From: Treponema sp. Marseille-Q3903
GTDB lineage: Bacteria > Spirochaetota > Spirochaetia > Treponematales > Treponemataceae
Reading direction: 5' to 3'
DNA: 64,000 nt
Assembly (NCBI RefSeq): GCF_014334335.1
Contig: NZ_JACSEU010000001.1
Span: forward strand, 1,302,001 to 1,366,000
The notes beneath the pieces are model-generated. The model was not told where the DNA came from, did not search any database, and saw only the letters and a program-made list of their open reading frames with translations. How positions within the stretch are numbered: the stretch's first letter is position 1; each line of letters opens with the position of its first letter. The translations under genes and the position numbers were made by a program. Of the stretch, positions 53,281 to 61,700 are shown piece by piece.

Positions 53281-53462
53281 TATCCATGATTCATAAAAAA
53301 TGTACAAAAAACGGCAAAGCCTTCAAGTACTGTACTTTATTACAGAAAGAACTTGAAGCAAAGATTCTGTTTGTAGAAATTTCGGAAGGCAATATTTTAA
53401 GCATTCCTGACAATGATTTTATAAAATACTGTTCGTTCTGCGGCAAAAACATACGCTTATGA
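53268..53462 (+). CDS. Mini zinc-ribbon protein B (paralogue pair)
   Basis: 64 residues from a GTG that follows AAGGAG by about 8 bp. KKCTKNGKAFKYC and CSFCGKN supply the cysteines; LEAKILFVEISEGNILSIPDNDFIKYCSFCG aligns closely with protein A at 52722. It ends in a 4-bp overlap with the next small gene. The pair probably arose by duplication within the element. Confidence 0.6.
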   Translation: MKNELSMIHKKCTKNGKAFKYCTLLQKELEAKILFVEISEGNILSIPDNDFIKYCSFCGKNIRL

Positions 53463-53569
53463 TAGAAATTGTTCTTACTTCAATTGCAATAATATTTATT
53501 TTTTTTGTTTCTATTGGTGGAATTGTAATAAATATTTTTGAAAAAGAAAAACGAAAAAAGAGAAATTAA
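53459..53569 (+). CDS. 36-residue single-helix membrane protein
   Basis: MIEIVLTSIAIIFIFFVSIG is one transmembrane helix, followed by a strongly basic end (EKEKRKKRN). It overlaps the zinc-ribbon gene by ATGA and ends 3 bp before the next ATG, which supports real translation. Function unknown. Confidence 0.5.
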   Translation: MIEIVLTSIAIIFIFFVSIGGIVINIFEKEKRKKRN

Positions 53570-53572
53570 ATT

Positions 53573-54784
53573 ATGCGTTTCAGTATCTTTGAATATTCGC
53601 AGGAAAAATTAGTATCTCTAGGACTTGATGTTTCAGACGCTCTGCTTTTGAACTGGTTCGCAAACTTTTTTGCTGGCAAGATGGAAAAGAGGACATTCAA
53701 GGATGCAAACGGCAACAACAAGATTTTCGGATGGGTGAAAATCTCGAAAGTCCAGGAAGATCTTCCTGTATTGGGTATATCTACAGAAAGAGGAATTAGA
53801 CGAAAGTTCGACAATTTTGTTGAAAAAGGAATTCTTGAGCGAGAGACAATAATCAGCCAAGCCGGAAAGAAGTCATACTACAAACCGACAGATTTATACG
53901 AAACTCTTATAAACACAGACGCTATCCAGAAGGAAGATTCTTCAAAAAGTTCGCAAAGGAACTCCAGTTCCTATGCGGAAGAAACCACTATACAAAACGA
54001 AGAGAAAATTCCGCAAAGGACAAAAATGACCTATGCGAAAAATGAAGACAAAAATCAGACTTCAAAAAGTTCACAAAGGAACTCCAGTTCCTATGCGGAA
54101 AGGAACTCTAAGACCTATGCGCAAGGGAACTCCAGTTCCTATGCTTTAAACAATTCTTTAAATAAAGATTATGTAATTAAAGATACTACTGCTATGCTGT
54201 CCTTGTCTGAAAGATTTTTCGGAAAAAATGCCTTTGATTCAGGCTTTGCAGAAAAAGCAGCAGCATTTCTTTCATCACAAAATATCAAAGAATATGCCTG
54301 TTATTTTGAGTTTATAAAAAACAAAGTTACTGAAAAATCTAAGACACAAAATACTGTAAATAATCCAAGAGGATTGGCATACAAATTATTTTTTCAAGTT
54401 GATGTCGTTCAAGAATACAAGGATAAAGAGCAGCAGCTTATTCTTCAAAAACAAAAAGCAAAGGAAAAACTTATGGCAGAAGAGAAACGAAAACTAACTT
54501 GTCCTGTCTGCGGAGAACATTTTCTTCCGGATTACAAAGAAAACTGTCCTTCGTGCAACTTTGAAATACTGAAATTTTCAAGTCAAAAAGACATAGCGGT
54601 TCACAAGCGTTTTATCAGTTTGCCTGAAAGTAAACGCAAAGAATATGAATCAAAATTAAACGAAATTTATCAGATTGATTTTTTTGATTTTATAAAACTC
54701 AACCCAGCCCAAAAAGCCGAAAAACAAAAACAACGGGAAATAAAACTTCATAAATTGTATGCAGAATTTGGTTTAATAGGGTAA
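53573..54784 (+). CDS. Replication-initiator-like protein with internal repeats
   Basis: 403 residues. Residues 1-95 look like a winged helix of plasmid or phage initiators (LLLNWFANFFAG ... FGWVKISKVQEDLPVLGISTERGIRRKFDNFVEKGILERE). Residues 120-195 are low-complexity, with repeated SQRNSSSYAE-like units. A helical C-terminal part follows (DnaD-like position), then a zinc ribbon (CPVCGEHFLPDYKENCPSC) near 310. The repeat region matches DNA repeats at 53943-54150. This layout recalls RepA_N-type initiators, whose origin lies inside the gene. Family membership is inferred. Confidence 0.55.
   Translation: MRFSIFEYSQEKLVSLGLDVSDALLLNWFANFFAGKMEKRTFKDANGNNKIFGWVKISKVQEDLPVLGISTERGIRRKFDNFVEKGILERETIISQAGKKSYYKPTDLYETLINTDAIQKEDSSKSSQRNSSSYAEETTIQNEEKIPQRTKMTYAKNEDKNQTSKSSQRNSSSYAERNSKTYAQGNSSSYALNNSLNKDYVIKDTTAMLSLSERFFGKNAFDSGFAEKAAAFLSSQNIKEYACYFEFIKNKVTEKSKTQNTVNNPRGLAYKLFFQVDVVQEYKDKEQQLILQKQKAKEKLMAEEKRKLTCPVCGEHFLPDYKENCPSCNFEILKFSSQKDIAVHKRFISLPESKRKEYESKLNEIYQIDFFDFIKLNPAQKAEKQKQREIKLHKLYAEFGLIG
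53943..54150 (+). repeat. Five-copy iteron-like repeat inside the initiator-like gene
   Basis: The core AAGGAACTCCAGTTCCTATG, itself holding the palindrome GGAACT-cc-AGTTCC, occurs at about 53956, 54076 and 54124, with diverged copies at 54014 and 54100. 53941-53980 and 54061-54100 differ at one base and are exactly 120 bp apart. Copies are in frame, giving the SQRNSSSYA protein repeats. Confidence 0.75.
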
Positions 54785-54829
54785 AAAGCGCAAGGTTGCG
54801 CTAAAAAATATACACAAGGAGGACATAAA

Positions 54830-55282
54830 ATGTCAGATTTAAACGATTTAAAACTTCAAGGAAGAATCGTCAGGGATGCGGTTATTAAGACTGCAAAAAA
54901 CGGAAAGCAGGTTGCTCTGTTCACTTTGGCCGTAAACCAGACGCACAAGGATGCAGAAGGAAATTATGTGGAGACTGTAAACTATTTTCCAATCTCTACT
55001 TTTGTGAACTCTGAAAAGTTTGCATCTCATCTAAAAAAAGGACAGCCTTTGATTTTGGAAGGTTATCTTAAACAGAAAACAAACGACTTGGGCGAAGGTT
55101 CTGACGGAAAGCATAAGTATGATTCCAGAACTTATATCTGTCCTACAAAAATTCACCTTATATGGACCGGCAAAAAAGAAAATGCTCAACCGCAGAATAT
55201 TCCAGAAGTTAATGAGGAAGATTTTATTATCGAAGCTGAAAACTCACAGGATGATGTTTTCCTCAGTGATGATTTTGTCTAA
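54830..55282 (+). CDS. ssb: Single-stranded DNA-binding protein, element-encoded
   Basis: 150 residues. One OB fold (LNDLKLQGRIVRDAVIKTAKNGKQVALFTLAVNQTH ... KKGQPLILEGYLKQKT ... ) fills residues 3-115, followed by an acidic flexible tail ending DDDFV-like (SDDFV) rather than the usual DDDIPF tip. GGAGG precedes the ATG. It would protect single strands during replication or transfer. A second, shorter OB protein lies at 55576. Confidence 0.85.
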   Translation: MSDLNDLKLQGRIVRDAVIKTAKNGKQVALFTLAVNQTHKDAEGNYVETVNYFPISTFVNSEKFASHLKKGQPLILEGYLKQKTNDLGEGSDGKHKYDSRTYICPTKIHLIWTGKKENAQPQNIPEVNEEDFIIEAENSQDDVFLSDDFV

Positions 55283-55297
55283 TTTTTGGAAACAGAA

Positions 55298-55579
55298 ATG
55301 TCAGGTATTATCCACAGATTCAGTCCTGCATTAAGAAAACTTTCTGGTTCTGTTGAACGAATAATTTATGGTTGTTTATATTTTTTAGACAATCATTTTA
55401 CCTGGCTTTCAGTTCTTGTTTTGGCGATAACCGGAACAGCCTTGTATTATATATTTGGTTATATGTTCCGCTATTCAAGACCTGACTGGTGGAACTGGAA
55501 AAGGAAAGCCTTTTTTAAAAGCATTTTGCTTTTGGCTTTCCTTATTATGATTAAAGGAGTTTTTCAAATAGTGGTATGA
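55298..55579 (+). CDS. Small membrane protein, unknown function
   Basis: 93 residues from ATG 55298. Two hydrophobic helices (WLSVLVLAITGTALYYIFGYMF and FKSILLLAFLIMIKGVFQIVV) separated by an aromatic, basic loop (RYSRPDWWNWKRK). It overlaps the next gene by 4 bp. Conjugation or membrane-coupling roles are possible but not shown. Confidence 0.55.
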   Translation: MSGIIHRFSPALRKLSGSVERIIYGCLYFLDNHFTWLSVLVLAITGTALYYIFGYMFRYSRPDWWNWKRKAFFKSILLLAFLIMIKGVFQIVV

Positions 55580-55902
55580 ATATAATTACATTGCATGGAA
55601 AAGTTGTAAAAGACGCAGAATCAATTCTTGTTAATAATGAAGGAATAGAAACTCCGCTTGTAGTTTTCTCTTTTGTTGACAACGGAACTCCGTATCAGAA
55701 AAACAAAGACCCGATGTTTATTGAAGTTCATTTTATGAAAGAAGCTGCAATGCACATTTTCAAATATCTTAAAAAAGGTAAAGAAGTGATTGTCCTTGGT
55801 TGTTTAAGAATGAAATCATATACAACAAAAGAAGGAGAACCAAGGCAGAAATATTATATTTCCGCAGATTCAATAACTTTTACAGGAACTTCAAGCAGAT
55901 AG
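55576..55902 (+). CDS. Second SSB-like OB-fold protein
   Basis: 108 residues. MNIITLHGKVVKDAESI, ETPLVVFSFVDNG and HIFKYLKKGKEVIVLGCLRMKSYTTKEGEPRQKYYISADSITF follow the strand pattern of SSB/PriB OB folds, but there is no acidic tail, so it would not recruit SSB partners. Likely a single-strand-binding accessory of the element. GGAG-poor start, coupled by overlap to the membrane-protein gene. Confidence 0.7.
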   Translation: MNIITLHGKVVKDAESILVNNEGIETPLVVFSFVDNGTPYQKNKDPMFIEVHFMKEAAMHIFKYLKKGKEVIVLGCLRMKSYTTKEGEPRQKYYISADSITFTGTSSR

Positions 55903-55914
55903 GAGGTAGGGCTA

Positions 55915-56115
55915 ATGACTTTCAGAATTACTTTAAGAGATATAGATATGGATAAAGTTGCAAAAATTGCCGAAGAATCGGAAAACAATGAAAGTTCATT
56001 TATCCAGAATCTTTGCAAGGAACTATTAAGTGCTATCGCTAAAGAATCTCAAAAACTGAGCAATGAAATGAAAGCTATAAACATGGAGAATCCGCATGGA
56101 TTTCCTGGAATATAA
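55915..56115 (+). CDS. 66-residue protein, unknown function
   Basis: Starts MTFRITLRDIDMDKVAKIAEESENNESSFIQ and continues as a helix, a form reminiscent of ribbon-helix-helix or relaxosome accessory proteins, which begin with a short strand. AGGAGG lies 10 bp upstream. Unrecognised. Confidence 0.5.
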   Translation: MTFRITLRDIDMDKVAKIAEESENNESSFIQNLCKELLSAIAKESQKLSNEMKAINMENPHGFPGI

Positions 56116-56135
56116 ATACACGAGGAGATTAAGGT

Positions 56136-56450
56136 ATGAAAGATTTTAGGGAACTGCAACACGTTCGCATTATCACAAGGGAAGGAACAATCGCAAAGGG
56201 TGATATTTGTGAAGATGATGTAATTATCCGTTGTGACGACCATGGATTCTTACATGACAGTATTGATGAAGACGGAGACAGATTACCTGCCATTGAGACA
56301 AGAGACGGTTCACACCGTGAATACTGGACACATGGAGTTTTAAATTGTCCTGTTGACAATGAAGGACACTTCAAGCCAGCCGTTGTAGACAACATAGACA
56401 AGTATGAACTCTGGTTCGTAAACGGAAAGGAATATCCGCCGATGAAATAA
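56136..56450 (+). CDS. 104-residue protein with MORN-like C-terminal repeat, unknown function
   Basis: The middle and end (EYWTHGVLNCPVDNEGHFKPAVVDNIDKYELWFVNGKEYPP) have the spacing of short W-x-N-G-x...G-x-x-P-A-V repeats seen in many phage and conjugative-element proteins. The acidic N-terminal part is not recognised. GAGGAG precedes the ATG. It is followed by two strong RNA hairpins. Confidence 0.5.
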   Translation: MKDFRELQHVRIITREGTIAKGDICEDDVIIRCDDHGFLHDSIDEDGDRLPAIETRDGSHREYWTHGVLNCPVDNEGHFKPAVVDNIDKYELWFVNGKEYPPMK

Positions 56451-56451
56451 A

Positions 56452-56528
56452 GCTTCTGCTTTTTGCCTGCCCAACACACTTTGGCAAAAAGGTGAAGCCG
56501 CAAGAGTTTAGAGAGTGCAAGTCTCTAA
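56452..56528 (+). promoter_or_regulatory. Two adjacent hairpins between the 104-aa and coiled-coil genes
   Basis: Hairpin 1: GCTTC-tg-CTTTTTGCC (56452-56467) pairs with GGCAAAAAG-gt-GAAGC (56483-56498) around a 15-nt loop. Hairpin 2: TTAGAGA (56508-56514) pairs with TCTCTAA (56522-56528). No T run follows hairpin 1, so it is not a standard terminator; processing site, RNA regulator site or part of oriT are options. Confidence 0.5.
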
Positions 56529-56553
56529 TTTATATTCAAAAAGGAAAGAAGAA

Positions 56554-57417
56554 ATGGAAACACAAACAAACGATAAAACAACAGAAAATCAGAATACACA
56601 GATAGCACTAGAAGAAAATAAAATCGACCAGACAGACAAGGGAAAACTTCCGGTAAAGAAAAATCTGATAGCAGATGTAAAACTTCCAGTAAAACCGCAG
56701 CAAGAATTGATCCCCTATGAAAAGGAAAACTATTCGACGATTGAAAAAGCGATTATTGAACTTCGAGAAGAACTTTCCAATATTACTGAATTGAAAGAAG
56801 CTATTGCACAGTCTTTTGAAGATAAAAGTTCTGCAGAAGACAAGTTCCAGGAAAACGTTACATCATCATTCAATTCGCTCCGTCAGCAGCTTCAAGAATT
56901 TAATGAAAAGTTTAACCGTGAAATTGATTATACACGAGAACTTAATCTTAAAATCAAGAAAAACGAACTTGAAGGTCAGGTCTATTTGTTGCAAAGGGAA
57001 CTTACCGAAGAACGCGCATCAATTACTAAAACTCTCGATGAAATCAGCAAGCTTACAAAAACGACCTTGCAGTCAGTAGATGACAAGTGCAAGGAATTGA
57101 AAACCGCAGACAACATTATTCAGGAAGCAATCACCAAGTTCAGAATTGATTCAAGTTCTGCTTCTGAAAATGAATACAAAGCGTTGAAGGCAAATACTTT
57201 GGAAATGCTCAAAGATTTTACCGACAATGCCCAGAAAACTCTAGAAGTTGTAAAAAAATTGTCAAAGGATTTTATCAGCCAGTGTGAAAAAGAGAACAAA
57301 AATCTTATAAGCAAAGTTCCTGGCATCAAGGGGAAACTTTCTGTAGAAAACTGGATTGTCCTGATTTTTGGCAGCCTTGGAATTGCAAGCATGATAATCA
57401 AACTGATTATAAAATAA
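56554..57417 (+). CDS. Coiled-coil protein with C-terminal membrane anchor
   Basis: 287 residues from ATG 56554 (AAAGGAAAG upstream; an in-frame ATG at 56515 lies within the second hairpin). A disordered Q/N/T-rich N-terminus (1-50) precedes a long coiled coil (about 70-240) and one C-terminal helix (WIVLIFGSLGIASMIIKLIIK). Probably a cytoplasmic protein tethered by its tail; function unknown. Confidence 0.6.
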   Translation: METQTNDKTTENQNTQIALEENKIDQTDKGKLPVKKNLIADVKLPVKPQQELIPYEKENYSTIEKAIIELREELSNITELKEAIAQSFEDKSSAEDKFQENVTSSFNSLRQQLQEFNEKFNREIDYTRELNLKIKKNELEGQVYLLQRELTEERASITKTLDEISKLTKTTLQSVDDKCKELKTADNIIQEAITKFRIDSSSASENEYKALKANTLEMLKDFTDNAQKTLEVVKKLSKDFISQCEKENKNLISKVPGIKGKLSVENWIVLIFGSLGIASMIIKLIIK

Positions 57418-57425
57418 AAAAAGAT

Positions 57426-58763
57426 TTGATTGAGAAATTCAATTATCTAAAAGAAATTTTCAGTGATGGCTCTTACTTTAATTATGTAACGGAATTTTCT
57501 GAAAACAATTTCTTCGCAGTTCATACCTACATTCCCAATGATATTTTAAGAACCTTAAAGGACTTAAAAAAAAATATCAATATAGACTATGAATTAATAA
57601 CACTCGCCTTGTCCTATAGAATGAGCAAGGATTATGGAGATTCTATAAAGGTAACTGTAAAAATCTACAGAGAAACGAGCATTGAATATACAAGAAATGG
57701 AAATTATAGTATTAAAGGAAATGGACCTTGTTTTAATTACTTCGACTTGTATTTTATGTATGACAAAAATAAGAAAAAAATAAAACTGATGCAATCGAGC
57801 CTTGCAAAGTGCTTCTTTATTCCATTCAATTTAAAAAAGTTCCAGCGAGTATATCTCAATGCCCTCAATAATAAAGATGAAAAAATGCAGGGGTTTTTAG
57901 ACGAACTAATTTTTTCCGATTTCAATAATTACTTTGCGAATGACATAAAAAGCGATTTAATAAAAGGTCTGGCAGGAATCTCATACGATTTTAATAAAAT
58001 GAAGGAATTCCACAACAGAAAAGAGTTGTTAATGCAAATTGGAAAAATAGAAGAGAACGAGAATGTAAATTATTTGAACAAAATGTCTTTGCAAAAAGGC
58101 TGTGCGCTGATACTCTTAAAAAAATATGTGGAAGAAAGACACTTTGATTATCTGAAAAAAATGCCTGAAGAATTCTTTAATGAATACATAAGACACCCCT
58201 ATATTCTATCCAAAGTAAAATCTCTTTTGTCAAAATATTATATTGAAAGGCTCAGTATTCACGTCTATTTATTAGAATGCGATAAAAAGACACTCAAAGA
58301 TTACATTGACATGAAGATTCAATTAAAACAGAAGATTCCGCTAAATATATGCAGCATTAAAAAACTGGAGTCTCTGCATAATCAGGCAGCATTGGACATA
58401 ATAAACAAACAGAAACGAACTGAAAAAGAGAAACTAAACATCGGCGATAAATTCAAGAATTTGATTGCACGGCTTCCAGAAGAATATGAGGTAATCGATG
58501 ACTCGGCAAGATTGAAGGCAGAATCCATCATGCAGAATAATTGTGTAGCGTCTTATAAAGAGAGGATTAACAAAGGCCGCTCCCTTATTGTCAGCTATTT
58601 GAATTCAAGTTGCAGATATACAATAGAAGTTATTGTATCGAGAAAAAAATACCAACTAGCTCAGTTTCTTGGAAAGTGCAACAGGCAAGCCCCCCGAGAA
58701 TTGATAGATAATTTCGAGAAAATACTGGTTGAAGCAAATACATCTCATCCAAAAAGCGATTAA
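57426..58763 (+). CDS. PcfJ-like protein
   Basis: 445 residues from a TTG 8 bp after the preceding stop, without a clear ribosome site, so the start may be further downstream or coupled. The C-terminal segment (about 355-430: LKAESIMQNNCVASYKERINKGRSLIVSYLNSS ... YTIEVIVSRKKYQLAQFLGKCNRQA) matches the PcfJ-like domain found in conjugative plasmids and elements of Firmicutes; it contains an NCV..Y and a GxxN type pair. Role in transfer is not understood. It is convergent with the polyvalent gene, 1 bp apart. Confidence 0.7.
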   Translation: MIEKFNYLKEIFSDGSYFNYVTEFSENNFFAVHTYIPNDILRTLKDLKKNINIDYELITLALSYRMSKDYGDSIKVTVKIYRETSIEYTRNGNYSIKGNGPCFNYFDLYFMYDKNKKKIKLMQSSLAKCFFIPFNLKKFQRVYLNALNNKDEKMQGFLDELIFSDFNNYFANDIKSDLIKGLAGISYDFNKMKEFHNRKELLMQIGKIEENENVNYLNKMSLQKGCALILLKKYVEERHFDYLKKMPEEFFNEYIRHPYILSKVKSLLSKYYIERLSIHVYLLECDKKTLKDYIDMKIQLKQKIPLNICSIKKLESLHNQAALDIINKQKRTEKEKLNIGDKFKNLIARLPEEYEVIDDSARLKAESIMQNNCVASYKERINKGRSLIVSYLNSSCRYTIEVIVSRKKYQLAQFLGKCNRQAPRELIDNFEKILVEANTSHPKSD

Positions 58764-58764
58764 A

Positions 58765-61700
58765 TCATCTTCCGATTTCCATTCGCATCGAATGATGTTT
58801 GAATTCTTTAGCCTGTGCCTTGCGCTCTTTGATTTCCTGATGTGCGTATTCTTTTAAGAAGGTATCTCTTGGAACATCGTAGAAAGATTTTTTGCCGTCC
58901 ATAAGAGTTACAAGGTTTCCTTCTTTTGAAGAAGAAATAATTGTAACTTCTGATGATACGCTTTCTTTTCCTTTGCCAAAAACTTTATCGGCTTTGAATT
59001 GGATTTTCACACTGTCGCCGATTCTGAGGTCAAAATCTCTGTCTATTTTTTCGCCTTTGCTGGAAAACGTATCATACATAGGTCGGGCAATCATCTTGTC
59101 ATATCTTTTGTTGTTCAAATATTCTTCATTAAGAGGAACTTCTTTTACAGCTCCGTTATATGTTTCAATAAGAACTTCGTTAATTGACTGTCCTTCTTTG
59201 CGAAGAGTTTTTAAAAGTTCCTTCGTCTTATGTTTTTCTTCCTTGGACATTTGCTTGATAAGAGAGTTTGCGATTTTGAGAGAATCCAAAGGAGAATTCG
59301 CTTCCTTGCGGCAGTAGACAGAAAGATTGTGGCGGAAGTTGTTTGCACAGTTGCTTCTTTGCTTGAAAAAGTCCTGATACTGTGATTCAATCATTTTATC
59401 TTGAATCTTCATCTCATCGTTATAAGACTTTGCCTTCGCCTGGTATGGTTCGCTCATAAGTTCCTTCAGTGTAGCGGCAGTAACTCGGACACTATTTTTC
59501 CCATCTTCTGATTTTAAAAGATATGAATTAGAACTTTCTTCACGACTGTCTACAATCATATTTTTGAAGTTCTCAAAACCGTGATTTGTCATCATTGCAA
59601 ATTCCGGAACTTTTGTCTTGCCATAAATTATCACATCTTTATCAGTTTTTGATTTGTCTTGTTCTTTGTTTTCAGGCTCTGTCTTTTTCTCAATTTTCTG
59701 AGGTTCTTCAAGAGATGAGACATGATAATACTTTGTGCCTACAAAACGCTTTATGCCGTCAACCTCTACTGGAGTTGTAAGCATAACATAAGGCTGATTC
59801 TCTTTTACTTTTGTTCCGTTTACATTTGCTTCCAGCTCATTTACAAGAATGAATTCATCTTCCGCCTTTACAAGACCTTTTTCAATAAGTTCATCTTGAA
59901 AGTCCTGCGTAGCCTTAACATTGCCGCCAGTAAAAACGTTTCCTATGATTGATTTTATTTCGCCCTTCTTTTCAGGAATTTCTACAGTCTTTAGTTCTTG
60001 TTCTTTTATTTCGTCTGTTGAAAAGGCAAAATCAAAATTTTTGTTTTCCTGATTGTAGCTTAGCAGAACTGGAGTAAGGATTTTTGCATAGCTAGATTCT
60101 TCACGATTGTATTCTTCAGAAAGAAGATAATTGTTCAAATTTTCGATAGTTTTGTCTTTGTCATTGCCTTTGATTTGGCTAACATCAATAAGATGTACGA
60201 CTGCTACTTTGTCTTCTGGAGACAGATTCCATTTTTCACTTTCGATTTTTGAGAAGTTTTCAATGACTTCATAAAGCTCTATTGGGTCGTGCGGATTGTT
60301 GTAGGTGTCATAGAAAAACGGCACTACTTCTTGCTGTGGCTCTTCCTCGTCATACCAGTGCGGATTTCCGTCTGCGTCAATGTAGTCCGCTCTTGCGTTT
60401 TCTTGAGCAGCAATGTCCGCTTCGATTGCAGTGTCCGACATTCCGCCGTTTGCTTGTAGTTGTTCCACTGTTTTGTCTAACTCGCGTTGAATGTATGCTT
60501 CGTGGGCTTCTTTTTCTGCTTGGATTTTTTCAGCTGTAGGCGGTGTGTAGAAAGGATTATTGTTATGGAAGTCTTCAAGTGCTTCTATTGGGTCTAGATG
60601 TTCCAAGTCATAATCTTTAGCAAGTTCCTTGATTTTTTCTTTCAATTCTCTTGTGGTTTCATTGTCCGGTAACTTTGTGGTCTGGATTTTTTCCGTAGGA
60701 GAAATGCTTTTCACCATTTCATATTCGTCACCGTTCCGCTGCATTATGGAAGCAAAGAAATCATATTCTGATTCTTCTGTGTTAGTCCACTTCCTGTATT
60801 CGACAACAAGACTTTCGCCCGGATTCAAATTGCGGAGTTCTGAAGCGATTTGATTTTTTAGCTCGCTTGAAACAAGAACATAGTAATGGTCTCCGCTTTT
60901 TTTATCGCTATTAGCGTAAACTGGTTCTGTATGGTCAATGATTTTTGGAAAAATAGGCTCAACTTGTTTTTGAATATTTCCGCTTGACATATTTTCAGAG
61001 TATGGTATATTTTGATTAACCGTTGTTGGTGATGGGTTCAAACGAGTAGAACCGAGCGATTCAGGATTTCTGAGAGTTGTTATTGTAGGTGCAACTCCTA
61101 CCGCTACAACGGCATTTTCAAATCCTGACTTTGTTTTTACAGAAAAAGATTTGACATTCCCTGCCGAATCTGTTATATTGATTTCATCAGGCTTGGTTAG
61201 CGTCAGCAGAAATTGTATCTGTCTATCTTCTAACCAGCCTGATATTTTTTTATCGTCAACATACTTCATAAGTCCTTTTTCAGTCCATTTTTGAAGCATA
61301 TTTTCACCTTTGCTATTTATGAGCGTAGAACGTGTGTGAATACTATGGATTTGATTTATTGTATGCTCAAATCTATCACCTTTCTTTTGAGTTGACATCT
61401 CAAAGCCTATGACAAGCGGATTGTTGTTTTTATCAATTGCTTCAGTAAAAATAAGAACACTGTTATTTTTAGCTTCGCTTCTATCTTTATCTGAATTAAA
61501 AATAACAATCGGGTCGAAAATTCCTTTCAAGGCATTTAAAATTTCTTCATCGGTTAGATTATGATTCTCGTTTTTTGCTTTGTTTATGACCTTAGTGGTC
61601 ATAAGAATTTCATTGTTGTCTATTCCAGCAAATTGCAAAAGTTTTGGAGTTTCTGAAATAAGGAATTCATTATGTCTCGGTGATACACCGTTTTTCATAT

